Assembly: GCA_965220535.1 (NCBI GenBank)
Contig: OZ244833.1
Coordinates: forward strand, 372,001-436,000
Reading direction: 5' to 3'
From: HK1 sp965220535
GTDB taxonomy: Bacteria; Pseudomonadota; Gammaproteobacteria; HK1
DNA length: 64,000 nucleotides
Shown here: one piece after another, positions 19,003 to 28,032 of the stretch
Position numbering within the stretch: position 1 is the stretch's first letter
How the letters are laid out: every line of letters begins with the position of its first letter
Translations under genes and position numbers: made by a program
Notes under the pieces: generated by a model
The model's input: the letters and a program-made list of their open reading frames with translations, nothing else
What the model was told of the DNA's origin: nothing
Database searches by the model: none

Positions 19003-19818
19003 ATGACATTCTCTGAGCGCAATGGATTTGCACCCACACCCCAAATCACCATCAGGGAAGACGCGCCTGATGGCTTGCCGGATGCCATGATTGAGAATGC
19101 TTACGAATGCGGTCTAAGCTACAGCGACATTCGATCTATGCTATGTCGCACTATGGCTCATAAAATCAATGATGGCAACCGGAGCGAAACTCCCATTCGC
19201 AACGAAATTTTTATCGCCGTTAGAAGTTACCCTTGGTACAAAGTCTACGACGTAGCAGAAAATCTTCTGTATCGTCTTTCTGAGATGCCTTACATCGACT
19301 GCAAACCGGATAAGTATGTAGAAAAGATGAATGAACTCTTCGTCAATCTAGGCATCGGCTGGGAGCTCAAACAAGGCGAGGGAATCGTATTTCGCGGCGA
19401 TGATGCCTTCCAATCCGCAACCGCCGAAACCGCAAATATCCTACAAAATACAGGTCGAAAAAAAGCGGCATCGGAAATCAAAGAAGCCATCAAGGGTATT
19501 TCCCGAAGACCTAAACCCGATATAACCGGGGCGATCTCACACGCGATGGCCGCACTCGAATGCGTCGCGCGAGATATCTTGATGAGTAAAAAAGCACTCG
19601 GCAAAATCGCAAAAAATCTCGATTTGCCAAAACCCTTGGACGATGCGGTAGCCAATCTCTACAGATTTTCCTCTCAGCACGCACGGCATGTCAGCGAAGA
19701 AAGTCGTGCTACACGCGACGATGCGGTATTGGTGGTCCATATATCCTGTGCGGTCAGCACATACCTCTCGAAGAAGTATCCCCGCTCTACAAAGAAAAAC
19801 AAGACGGATTTTGGATAA
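19003..19818 (+). CDS. AbiJ-like abortive infection protein (AbiJ N-terminal domain plus HEPN-like C-terminal domain)
   Basis: The 271-residue protein starts MTFSERNGF, typical of the AbiJ_NTD4 family. It continues with PWYKVYDVAENLLYRLS, then LFVNLGIGWELKQGEGIVFR. The C-terminal part has the pattern SRRPKPDITGAISHAMAALE, LPKPLDDAVANLYRFSSQHA, RHVSEES and CAVSTYLSKKY, which I recognise from abortive-infection C-terminal domains of likely HEPN type. Members act in phage defence, probably by RNA cleavage or cell shutdown; that function is inferred here. A GGAG site precedes the ATG. The gene has less GC-biased codons than its neighbours and sits inside the FDH operon, between the polyferredoxin and the chaperone, so it looks inserted. 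Its C-terminal third is repeated downstream. Confidence 0.75.
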   Translation: MTFSERNGFAPTPQITIREDAPDGLPDAMIENAYECGLSYSDIRSMLCRTMAHKINDGNRSETPIRNEIFIAVRSYPWYKVYDVAENLLYRLSEMPYIDCKPDKYVEKMNELFVNLGIGWELKQGEGIVFRGDDAFQSATAETANILQNTGRKKAASEIKEAIKGISRRPKPDITGAISHAMAALECVARDILMSKKALGKIAKNLDLPKPLDDAVANLYRFSSQHARHVSEESRATRDDAVLVVHISCAVSTYLSKKYPRSTKKNKTDFG

Positions 19819-20051
19819 GAACGATGAAAAACAAAACACTGAAAATCGAAGCCATCAGAGACCTCGGCTTGCCAAAACCCTTGGACACAGCAGTGTTCAA
19901 TCTCTACGAATTTGCCTCGCAGAACGACAGCGAAGAGAATCATCCGATACCCGACGATGCGGAATTGATAGCCCATGTGTCCCGTGCGGTGTGCACATAC
20001 CTCACGAAGAAGCTCAATCCTCCTACAAAGAAAAACGAGATTGATTTTTGA
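19616..20051. repeat. Tandem duplication of about 200 bp within the AbiJ-like locus
   Basis: Positions about 19616-19818 and 19860-20051 are homologous at DNA level. Shared landmarks are the string ttgccaaaacccttggac and the closing ctacaaagaaaaac. A third, very short remnant beginning gatggaaaacaatccatcag follows at about 20059. Confidence 0.7.
19824..20051 (+). CDS. 75-residue duplicate of the AbiJ-like C-terminal tail
   Basis: The ORF starts with ATG five bases after the AbiJ-like stop. It encodes a diverged copy of the C-terminal 70 residues of that protein: LGLPKPLDTAVFNLYEFASQ against LDLPKPLDDAVANLYRFSSQ, and RAVCTYLTKKLNPPTKKNEI against CAVSTYLSKKYPRSTKKNKT. The reading frame has stayed open despite clear divergence, so it may be expressed as a separate small protein, for example a modulator of the upstream protein. 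A decaying fragment is the alternative. The string after its stop (20052-20092) resembles the first bases of the same unit again. Confidence 0.5.
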   Translation: MKNKTLKIEAIRDLGLPKPLDTAVFNLYEFASQNDSEENHPIPDDAELIAHVSRAVCTYLTKKLNPPTKKNEIDF

Positions 20052-20138
20052 TAAGAGCGATGGAAAACAATCCATCAGAGATCGAATGAAGTACAAACCA
20101 CCTCCTCGCAACCAACTCCCCGCATCAATACCGATACC

Positions 20139-20795
20139 ATGGCCACACCCACAAAAAATCCCGAAAGCGAAGAAAACCACCTTCGCGCCAACACTTACAG
20201 CCTGCTTGCCGCCCTCTTCGCCGCACCGCCGCAAGCAGAACTGATCGATCGCCTCCTACAGGCCGGATCACCCCCCTCCCCTACAAACAAAGAAACACCC
20301 CCTTCGAAAAGCACCGAAGAAAACCTCGGCCACGCTTGGCAGATGTTGCGCGAAGCGGCACAAACGGCCGATATCGACGCCATCGACAACGAATACCACG
20401 CCCTTTTCATCGGCGTCGGCCGCGGCGAACTCATCCCTTACGGATCCTGGTACCAAACCGGCTTCCTGATGGACCGCCCCCTCGCCGCCTTGCGCACCGA
20501 ACTAGACACCCTCGGCTTCGAACGCTGCGAGGGCGTCAAAGAACCCGAAGACCACACCGCCGCCCTCTTGGAAACCATGGCCCTGATCGTCTCCTCCCCC
20601 GAATACAGCTTCGAAACACAACAACGATTCTTCTCCCGCCACATCGACCCTTGGATGCCCAGCTTCTGCAAAGACCTGACCAAAGCCAACAACGCCCACT
20701 TCTACTCCAAAGTAGGAACCTTCACCGCCGCCTTCCTAGCCTTCGAATCCCGCTACCTCTCGATCACCCTCGCACACGCCCCATCAAAAAGGTGA
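20139..20795 (+). CDS. TorD/DmsD-family cytoplasmic chaperone for formate dehydrogenase
   Basis: The 218-residue all-helical protein has the TorD family landmarks. An N-terminal YSLLAALFAAPP is followed by EYHALFIGVGRGELIPYGSW, YQTGFLMDRPLAALR, EPEDHTAALLETMALI and a C-terminal ESRYLSITLAHAP. Such chaperones bind Tat signal peptides and help insert the molybdenum or tungsten cofactor before export. The client is probably the Tat-dependent FDH catalytic subunit encoded 20 kb downstream. The start at 20139 keeps a short polar leader. The last 85 codons (from 20541) are the source of the fragments found before five ankyrin genes. The string aaaaagg just before the TGA doubles as the ribosome binding site of the first ankyrin gene. 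Confidence 0.88.
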   Translation: MATPTKNPESEENHLRANTYSLLAALFAAPPQAELIDRLLQAGSPPSPTNKETPPSKSTEENLGHAWQMLREAAQTADIDAIDNEYHALFIGVGRGELIPYGSWYQTGFLMDRPLAALRTELDTLGFERCEGVKEPEDHTAALLETMALIVSSPEYSFETQQRFFSRHIDPWMPSFCKDLTKANNAHFYSKVGTFTAAFLAFESRYLSITLAHAPSKR

Positions 20796-20804
20796 TCCGC
20801 CGTG
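20786..20804 (+). promoter_or_regulatory. Ribosome binding site and GTG start embedded in the torD stop region
   Basis: The bases aaaaagg overlap the torD stop codon (TGA at 20793-20795) and lie ten bases before GTG at 20802. The arrangement, a Lys-Arg end of torD, an AAGG string, six to eight bases and CCGTGAAAGAAA, recurs before all six ankyrin genes. This supports GTG as the true start and suggests translational coupling to the chaperone gene. Confidence 0.7.
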
Positions 20805-23800
20805 AAAGAAAAACCACCTTCAATACCCTTGCACCTCGCCGCATGGAACGGAGACAACGACACGATCAATACCTTGATCGAAGCCGGCGCTGATCCGAAC
20901 GAGAAGGATGAAAACGGGCGGGCACCCTTGCACATCGCCGTGCAGAAAGGACACGCCAACACGGTCAAAGCACTGTTCAAGGCCGGTGCTGACCCGAACG
21001 CGAAGACCGACTGCAAGTGGACTCCCTTGCAACTCGCCGCGGTCGAGGCATTGATCAAGGCCGACTCTGACCCAAAGGCAAAGATCGATGCGGTTGCAGC
21101 ATTGTTCATGGCTGGGACTGACCCGAACGCAAAGACCGATAACGGATGGACACCCTTGCACTACGCCGCGAGGAACAGACACACCGACTCTGTCAAGGTA
21201 CTGCTCAAAGCAGGGGCTGACCTGAACGCGAAGGCGATGGATGAAAGCGGGCGAATGCCCTTGCACATTGCCGCGTTCAGCGGGCACACCGACACTATCA
21301 AGATATTCGTCAATGCCGGTGCTGACCCAAACACGCAGGATGAAGAGGGAAGAACACCCTTGCATATTGCTGCGCTCAACGGACACGCCAATGCGGTCAA
21401 TGCGATGATCCATGCTGGCGCTGACCCGAATGCGAGGGATAAAGGCGGGACAATAACCAGTAATGGGTGGACGCCCTTGCCCACTGAAGGGCACGCTAAC
21501 GCGACGAAAAGACGGATCAGAGCCAGCGCTGACCCGAACACAAAAATCAATAGCGGGCGGACGCCATTGTTTTACGCTGCGGGCAACGGGCACATCAACG
21601 CGATTGAAGCACTGCTCAGAGCTGGCGCTGACCCGAGAGCGAAATCTCCTGACGGGGAAACGCCCTTGCACGAAGCCGCGCAGCACAAACAGACCAACGC
21701 GATCAATGCATTAGTCAAAGCGGGTGCTGACCCCAGCGCGAGTAACAAAGACGGGTGGACACCCTTGCACTACGCCGTGCAGTACGGATACACCGACACG
21801 ATCAGGGCATTGGTCAAAGCAGGTGCCAACCCTAGTGCCGAAGACAAAGACAAGCAAACACCCTTGCACCTCGCCGCGGAGCATTATGAATACGACGCCA
21901 ACCCGTTCTATGCACTGATCAAAGCAGGTGCTGACCCGAACGCGAAAGGCGAATACGGGTTCACACCCCTACACACCGCCGTAATCGAAGAACACACCGA
22001 TGCGGTTGATGCGCTGATCGATGCTGGTGCTGACCCGAACTCAAAAGATAATTACGGGCGTACACCCTTACACATCGCCGTCAAAGAACATACCGATGCG
22101 GTTAAGGCGCTGATCAATGCTGGTGCTGACCCGAGATCGAAGGATAATTACGGGAACACACCCTTGTACACCGCCTTCAAAGAACATACCGACGTGTTCG
22201 TTGCTATGGTCAAGGCTGGTGCCGACCCGAACGCGAAAGACGAAAACGGAGAAACTCTCTTACATGGTGCCGCATTCAACGGACACACAGACTCGGTCAA
22301 TACACTGCTCAAGGTAGGTGCTAGTCCGAGCGTTAAGAACGATGACGGGGAAACACCCTTGTATTACGCCGCACAGGAAGGGCATACCGATGTGATTGAA
22401 GTGCTGATCAAGGCTGGAGCTAGCCCGAGCTCAAAGAAAGAGGACGGTCGGACACCTTTACATGCCGCCGCGGAGAATGGGAAAATCCATGCGATCGATG
22501 CACTAATCAAGGCTGGCGCTGACCCCAGCGCGAAAGACGAAGACGGATGGACGCCCTTGCACCTCGCCGAGCAGGAAGGCGTTGATGCAGTCAATTTACT
22601 GATCAAATCTGGCGTTAACCTATACGAGAAAGACGAAGACTCAGAGGCGGCCTTACATGACGCGCGGGACGGACACATAAACGCGCTCGAAAAACTGTTC
22701 AACGTTGATACCAGCTCAAATATGAAGGACAAAAACGAGGAGACGCCCTACGCTGATGCACTACATTTTGCTGAACTCAACGAGAACATAGACTCGATTG
22801 ACCTCGATTCGATTGATGTGCTGTTCAATGTTTGCGCTGACTCGAACACGAACGACGACAGCGTAACGCCCTTGAATCTCGCCGCACAGGAAGGGAACCC
22901 CGATTCAATCGATACGCTGGTCAAAGATGGCACTGTTCTGAACACGAAGGAAGAGGACGGGTTAGTGACCTTGCATCACGCCGCGTTTAACGGAGACGCC
23001 GACACGATCAAGTCCTTAGTCAAAACCGGTGCTGATCCGAACGCGAAAGACGACGACAGGTGGATGCCGATGCACTTCGCTGCATGGAACGGGCATATCG
23101 ACGCGATCAATGTGTTGATCAAGGCTGGTGCTGACCCGAATGGGAGGAACAAAAACAGGCAAACGCCCCTGCACTCTGCTGCGTTCAACGGACACACCTA
23201 TTCGGTTGAAATGCTGATCAAGGCAGGTGCCGATCCTAACGCGAAGGACAAAGACGGGTGGACACCCTTGCGCGAAGCCGCACAGGAAAGACATATCGAC
23301 GCTGTCGAAATACTGGTCAACGCCGGTGCCGACCCCTACGCAAAGAACAATAGCGGGTGGACAATTTTGCACGATGCTGCAGATAAAGGACACGCCCACG
23401 CTATCGAGATACTGATCAACGCCGGTGCCGACCCCAACGCGAAGAGCAAAAACGGGTGGACAGCCCTGCATAATGCTACCGATAAAGGACACGCTGATGC
23501 GGTCGAAATACTGATCAAGGCAGATGCCGACCCAAACGCGAAGGACAATAACGGACAGACACCTTTGCACATCGCCGCGCACGTCGCCTTGCGTAAAGGT
23601 CACACCAATACAATTGCAGTACTGGTCAGAGCAGGTGCCGACCCTAACGCTAAGGACAAAAGCGGGTTAAGGCCCAGCCACCTCGCCGACCCTGATGATG
23701 CACTGCTTGATGACTTGTTTGATGCCGACGAAGACACGATCGCGATGGGGTGGACGCCCTTGCACTTCGCTACACTGAACGGAGATACCGAATCGGTCAG

Positions 23801-26126
23801 AGAACTGGTCAAGGCTGGAGTTGATCCGAGCGCGACAATATATAACGGGGCGACCCCCTTGCACTTCGCCGCGCAGAACGGACATACCGACTCAGTTAAG
23901 GTTATGTTAAAAACTGGTGCTAATCCGAACGCAAAGCAAAAGGACAAACAGACCCCCTTGCACTCCGCCGCGCGGAACGGACATATCGACTCAGTCAAAG
24001 TGTTGGTCAAGGCTGGTGCGGACCCGAACGCGACAAGATACGATGGGGCAACACCCTTGCACTTCGCCGTGGGGCACATCGACTCGGTTAAGGCTCTGCT
24101 CAATGCCAACGCTGACCCGAACGCGAAGGACGATAGCGGGGAAACGCCCTTGCAGGTCGCCGCGCATAACGGGCACATCGACTCGGTCGATGCACTTGTC
24201 AAAGTAGGCGCTGACCCGAGCGCGAAGACTGATAGCGGAATGACATCCTTGCACTTCGCCGCGAACAACGGGCGCGGCGACTCTGTAAAGGTACTATTCA
24301 AGGCAGGAGCTGACCCGAACGCGAAGACCGATAGCGGAGTGACACCCCTGCACATCGCTGCCCTAAACGGGCACACCGACTCGGTCGATGCACTGGTCAA
24401 AGTAGGCGCTGACCCGAGCGCGAAGACTGATAGCGGAATGACATCCTTGCACTTCGCCGCGAACAACGGGCACATCGACTCGGTCGATGCACTGGTCAAA
24501 GTGGGTGCTGACCCGAACACGAAGAACGATGACGGGCGGACACCCTTGCACTCTGCCGCGCGGAACGGGCACACCAATGCGGCTGATGTATTGATCAAGG
24601 CAGGTGCCGACCCAAACGCGAAGGACGATGACGGGTGGACGCCCTTGTACTTTGCCGCGAACAACGGGCACATCAACTCGGTCGATGCACTGGTCAAAGT
24701 GGGTGCTGACCCGAACACGAAGAACGATGACGGGCGGACACCCTTGCACTCTGCCGCGCGGAACGGGCACACCAATGCGGCTGATGTATTGATCAAGGCA
24801 GGTGCCGACCCAAACGCGAAGGACGATGACGGGTGGACGCCCTTGCACTCCACTGCGCGGAACGGGCATACCAACTCAGGCGAAGCACTGATCAAGGTAG
24901 GTGCTGACCCGAGCGCGAAGACCGATAGTGGGTTGACACCCATGCATTTCGCCGCGATCAACGGGCGCGGCGACTCTGTAAAGGTGCTATTCGAGGCAGG
25001 AGCTGACCCGAACGCGATGGACGATAGCGGATTGACACCCTTACATCTCGCCGCATGGAAAGGGCACGGCAACACAGTTGATGAACTACTCAAGGCAGAT
25101 TCTGACTTAAACACAAAGACCGATACCTACATCGCCGAGCTTGGAAGGCGGATTGCCGAGCGCAAAAGGCGCACCAACGCGGTCGAAGCACTAATCAAGG
25201 TAGGTGCTGATTTAAACACGCAGGACGCCCGCGGATGGACCCCCCTGCACGAAGCCGCGTTCAACGGGCATACCGATGCGGCCAATAAACTGGCCAAGGC
25301 TGGCGCTAACCCAAGTGTGAAGGACGATGGTGGGTGGACGCCCTTGCACTACACTGCGCGGAACGGGCATACCTATGCGGCTGAAGCATTGATCAAGACA
25401 GGTGCCGACCCGAACGCGAAGGACAAAGACGGGAGTGCTCCCTTGCTCTTCGCCGCGCTCTACGGGCACGCCGACACGGTCCATGCACTGACCAAGGCCG
25501 GCGCCGACCCGAACGCAAAGGAAAAGAAGGGTGCGACGCCCTTGCACTTCGCCGCGTTCAACGGACACGCCGATGCGGTCGAAACACTGATCAAGGCTGG
25601 CACCGATCCAAACGCGAAAGACGATGACCGGTGGACGCCCTTGCACTGTGCCGCACAGGAAGGATATACCGACTCGGTCGAAACACTGTTCAAGGCCGGT
25701 GCTGACCCGAATGCGAAGGAAGAAGACGGATGGACACCCTTGCACTCCGCCACATGGAGCGGACACACCGGAGCGGTCGAAGCACTGCTCAAAGCAAGCG
25801 CTGACCCGAATTCGAAAGAAGAACGCGGGCGAACAGCCTTGCACTTCGCTGCATTCAAAGGGGACGCCGACTCGGTGAAGGTGCTGATCGAGGCCAGTGC
25901 CGACCCGAACGCGAAGACCGAGAGCGGGTGGACGCCCTTGCACCTCGCGGCGCTTAGAGGGCACATCGACTCGGTCGATATGCTGACCGAGGCCGGGGCC
26001 GATCCGAACGCGAAGACCGGCAACGGATATCCGCCCTTGCACTACGCCTCGCAGAACGGGCACACCGGCACGGTCGAGGCGTTGATCAAGGCCGGCGCCG
26101 ATCCGGAAGGGAGAAAAAGGAGCTGA
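20802..26126 (+). CDS. Giant ankyrin repeat protein, type I copy 1
   Basis: A GTG start (see the ribosome binding site at 20786) opens 1774 residues that consist almost wholly of ankyrin repeats, roughly 50 units of 33 residues. The unit is GADPNAKDDDGWTPLHFAA followed by a NGHxDSVxALxKA helix pair. There is no signal peptide, membrane segment or additional domain. Most units are near consensus, but residues around 640-720 and 1440-1470 are degenerate. The C-terminus ends EGRKRS, as in the type I copy at 33525. A 198-base exact-type duplication lies at 24471-24866. Ankyrin proteins of bacterial symbionts often act on host proteins; that role and any secretion route are inference. It follows torD by six bases and may be translated with it. 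Confidence 0.9.
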   Translation: MKEKPPSIPLHLAAWNGDNDTINTLIEAGADPNEKDENGRAPLHIAVQKGHANTVKALFKAGADPNAKTDCKWTPLQLAAVEALIKADSDPKAKIDAVAALFMAGTDPNAKTDNGWTPLHYAARNRHTDSVKVLLKAGADLNAKAMDESGRMPLHIAAFSGHTDTIKIFVNAGADPNTQDEEGRTPLHIAALNGHANAVNAMIHAGADPNARDKGGTITSNGWTPLPTEGHANATKRRIRASADPNTKINSGRTPLFYAAGNGHINAIEALLRAGADPRAKSPDGETPLHEAAQHKQTNAINALVKAGADPSASNKDGWTPLHYAVQYGYTDTIRALVKAGANPSAEDKDKQTPLHLAAEHYEYDANPFYALIKAGADPNAKGEYGFTPLHTAVIEEHTDAVDALIDAGADPNSKDNYGRTPLHIAVKEHTDAVKALINAGADPRSKDNYGNTPLYTAFKEHTDVFVAMVKAGADPNAKDENGETLLHGAAFNGHTDSVNTLLKVGASPSVKNDDGETPLYYAAQEGHTDVIEVLIKAGASPSSKKEDGRTPLHAAAENGKIHAIDALIKAGADPSAKDEDGWTPLHLAEQEGVDAVNLLIKSGVNLYEKDEDSEAALHDARDGHINALEKLFNVDTSSNMKDKNEETPYADALHFAELNENIDSIDLDSIDVLFNVCADSNTNDDSVTPLNLAAQEGNPDSIDTLVKDGTVLNTKEEDGLVTLHHAAFNGDADTIKSLVKTGADPNAKDDDRWMPMHFAAWNGHIDAINVLIKAGADPNGRNKNRQTPLHSAAFNGHTYSVEMLIKAGADPNAKDKDGWTPLREAAQERHIDAVEILVNAGADPYAKNNSGWTILHDAADKGHAHAIEILINAGADPNAKSKNGWTALHNATDKGHADAVEILIKADADPNAKDNNGQTPLHIAAHVALRKGHTNTIAVLVRAGADPNAKDKSGLRPSHLADPDDALLDDLFDADEDTIAMGWTPLHFATLNGDTESVRELVKAGVDPSATIYNGATPLHFAAQNGHTDSVKVMLKTGANPNAKQKDKQTPLHSAARNGHIDSVKVLVKAGADPNATRYDGATPLHFAVGHIDSVKALLNANADPNAKDDSGETPLQVAAHNGHIDSVDALVKVGADPSAKTDSGMTSLHFAANNGRGDSVKVLFKAGADPNAKTDSGVTPLHIAALNGHTDSVDALVKVGADPSAKTDSGMTSLHFAANNGHIDSVDALVKVGADPNTKNDDGRTPLHSAARNGHTNAADVLIKAGADPNAKDDDGWTPLYFAANNGHINSVDALVKVGADPNTKNDDGRTPLHSAARNGHTNAADVLIKAGADPNAKDDDGWTPLHSTARNGHTNSGEALIKVGADPSAKTDSGLTPMHFAAINGRGDSVKVLFEAGADPNAMDDSGLTPLHLAAWKGHGNTVDELLKADSDLNTKTDTYIAELGRRIAERKRRTNAVEALIKVGADLNTQDARGWTPLHEAAFNGHTDAANKLAKAGANPSVKDDGGWTPLHYTARNGHTYAAEALIKTGADPNAKDKDGSAPLLFAALYGHADTVHALTKAGADPNAKEKKGATPLHFAAFNGHADAVETLIKAGTDPNAKDDDRWTPLHCAAQEGYTDSVETLFKAGADPNAKEEDGWTPLHSATWSGHTGAVEALLKASADPNSKEERGRTALHFAAFKGDADSVKVLIEASADPNAKTESGWTPLHLAALRGHIDSVDMLTEAGADPNAKTGNGYPPLHYASQNGHTGTVEALIKAGADPEGRKRS
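24471..24866 (+). repeat. Near-exact 198 bp tandem duplication (two ankyrin units) in the type I gene
   Basis: The 198 bases from 24471 (cacatcgactcggtcgatgc) recur from 24669 with only a few differences, mainly at the ends. The length is exactly two 99-base ankyrin units, so the frame is preserved. This is a recent duplication inside an already repetitive gene. Confidence 0.9.
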
Positions 26127-26234
26127 GCGAAAAATTTGCACATCGTCGCGAACAACTGGCACGAAAGGCCGCGGACGAAAAATCGTTTCTACGATATCCG
26201 ACGCTGATTCAGCCCGATATCGATCGGGGAATTT

Positions 26235-26445
26235 CTATCCTCGCCGCGATAGGGCTTCGAAAGGAAGCAGCGATTCCTCTCCCGTGATATCGATCCTCGG
26301 ATGACCGGGTTTTTGCAGTTATCCGGCCAAAGCCGCCGATGTTCGCTTCTACCGAGGCGGGAAGATTCGCCGCTGCCTTCATCGCCTTCGAAGTCCGCTG
26401 TCTCTCGATCGCACGCGCACAAATACCATCGAAAAAGGTGAGTCT
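26235..26445 (+). pseudogene. Degenerate torD 3' fragment before the first type II ankyrin gene
   Basis: The sequence aligns to the last 65 to 70 codons of torD with frameshifts. Shared landmarks are gcttcgaaa, gattcctctcccgtgatatcg, a short gcttctac region, then cgccttcatcgccttcgaa and accatcgaaaaaggtga before the ankyrin GTG. A readable stretch is AAAFIAFEVRCLSIA, matching AAFLAFESRYLSIT of TorD. It cannot encode a chaperone. Its remaining function may be to supply the ribosome binding site of the gene at 26448. Confidence 0.7.
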
Positions 26446-26447
26446 CC

Positions 26448-26821
26448 GTGAAAGAAAAACCGCTCACGATATACCTGCACTTCGCAGCGTTGAACGGGCG
26501 CCCCTACGTGGCTTTGGCACTGGTCAAGATCGGCGCTGACCCGAATGCGAGGACTGAAGGCGGGTGGACGCCCTTGCACGGAGCCGCGAGCAAAGGACAC
26601 GCCAACGTGGTCAACTCACTGGTCAAGGCCGGCGCTGATCCCAAAGCGAAAGACAAGAATGGGAGAACTCCCTTGCAGTTCGCCGCATTCAAGGGGCATA
26701 TCAACGCGGTCAAGGCACTGGTCAAAGCCGGCGCCGACCCGTGATCGAAGAATGAAGACGGGTGGACGCCCATTTACTACGCTGTGCATAAAGGACACGC
26801 CAATGCGGTCGATATGCTGAT
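26448..26821 (+). pseudogene. Truncated ankyrin gene, type II copy 1
   Basis: The GTG-started frame gives 98 residues nearly identical to the N-terminus of the intact type II protein at 36844 (MKEKPLTIYLHFAALNGRPY). It stops at TGA 26742-26744. Compared with the intact copy, one 33-residue unit is missing, and the arginine codon AGA of GADPRSK has become TGA. Homology continues past the stop to about 26821, where it breaks off abruptly inside the word for VDMLI and joins the 3' end of a minus-strand reverse transcriptase gene. A 98-residue, three-repeat protein might still be made. Confidence 0.8.
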
Positions 26822-27809
26822 ATCTAAGTAGCTGCTTCTGAATTGTTTTGGCATTTGTTTCACCTAAGTCTTGTAGCTCAATTCCTGCCAATTTATCCGG
26901 CTTGATCGAGCCCTCGACCACATTGGTCATTAGTTTCGTTTTAGCAAGGCCAAGCTTCATGCCTACAGATCGAAGTTTATCGCTGACAATTTTCAGAATC
27001 TGTTCTGCGCATTCGTCACTGTTAGCGAATATCCTGTAGTCATCACGATATCTCAGTATCTTAAAATCTGGATCATCTCTGGGCGAGTCGTTCTTGATTT
27101 CCTTGTCCACAAGATCATCAACATAGCCGAGAACTATCTCGGCTATAAAATCCATTAGGGTAGATCCTTGGCAGATACCGTTCGTTTGTCCGTGTCTGCT
27201 GTCTTTAAGGTGAACATCGATCTGATTTCCTATAAGCTACTTACAAGATTTGTTATTTTTAGCCACTTGCTTTCCATGTAAAGCCCAAGGGATGCTATGA
27301 GTATATATCGATCCATAGCAGTCCGTGACATCAGAATGAAGCAGGTGACTATATTCTAAAGAATACTCTAGCGATCTCTGCTCAAACTGCATCCACCAGC
27401 TTGTTACCTGACTAGCTTTATCAGACTGTTCTCCATCAGATATCACCGGGATACTGCAACATTCGACAATTCCTTTGCTCATTTCTTTGAATTTTTTAGT
27501 CACAGATTCCCAGTTGAAATTATCGCAAATTTTATTGACCAAAGACACATAGATAATAGGGTGCATAAGTTCATACGGACGCCAAGCAAATCGACCATCC
27601 TTGTTAGCTACGAACTGATAGTTAACGCCATCATATCCGGATGGCCTTTTTCCGTTGCAGCTATAATCCTTACCCTTCAAGACGCTCTTCACTGCATCAA
27701 TAATCGGCTCAAAAGTGATATACTCAGGGAAATCTCCATTGAAATAGCTACTGCCTTTTAGGAAATACTCTTTTGCTTCATCGCTTGAAAGGTCAATAAG
27801 CTTTCTCAT
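26822..27809 (-). pseudogene. Reverse transcriptase, UG/Abi-like, with one in-frame stop and lost C-terminus
   Basis: The minus-strand frame from ATG 27809 (ribosome binding site GGAGG at the right distance) begins MRKLIDLSSDEAKEYFLKGS. It carries RT motif A (SDVTDCYGSIYTHSIPWALH), motif B (GQTNGICQGSTLMDFIAEIV) and motif C (ILRYRDDYRIF), so the catalytic aspartates are kept. A single TAG at 27239-27237 interrupts the frame between motifs A and B. No frameshift is involved, since both halves share one frame. The C-terminus is cut where the ankyrin sequence begins, near 26822. The gene is much more AT-rich than its surroundings. The THSIPWAL string and general layout resemble the unknown-group/abortive-infection RTs of phage defence rather than group II introns. 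Confidence 0.78.
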
Positions 27810-27887
27810 CAGATACACCCTCCAATCCAAGTCAAAACCATCTGCGGCGACACAGGGTAGAGCCAACAGATTTTCGGAAACGATAAC

Positions 27888-27925
27888 TGATTATATGCGA
27901 TACAAGGATAGCTGCAGATATCCGC
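27888..27925 (-). promoter_or_regulatory. Possible promoter of the reverse transcriptase gene
   Basis: On the minus strand a perfect TATAAT (27895-27890) lies about 80 bases before the RT start. Seventeen bases upstream is a weak -35 (TCTGCA), inside a near-palindrome reading gatagctgcagatatc on the plus strand. The extended leader could hold a structured RNA. Only the -10 box is convincing. Confidence 0.35.
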
Positions 27926-27962
27926 ACGCTGAAAAAGGAACGCGCGATTTGCGATTGAAACC

Positions 27963-27992
27963 AGCCTCTCACGAAGAGGGGGCTTCGTTTTT
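27963..27992. terminator. Hairpin with T-run between BRCT gene and reverse transcriptase
   Basis: The plus-strand sequence gcctctcacgaagagggggc can form a short GC-rich stem followed by cttcgttttt. It lies in the 223-base gap between the TerB/BRCT stop and the RT start. As a terminator it best fits plus-strand transcription, but on the minus strand it may be part of a structured leader RNA. Confidence 0.35.
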
Positions 27993-28032
27993 GTGGATGC
28001 TGACCCGAGGCGTGGATCGTTCCCCGCTGTCG

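Noticed and set aside
26822..27809. Group II intron or retron as explanation for the reverse transcriptase insert
   Set aside because: No maturase or endonuclease domain, no intron domain V-like hairpin and no clear retron msr/msd fold were recognised, and the motifs resemble UG/Abi RTs. This could not be excluded without a search, because the C-terminus is lost.
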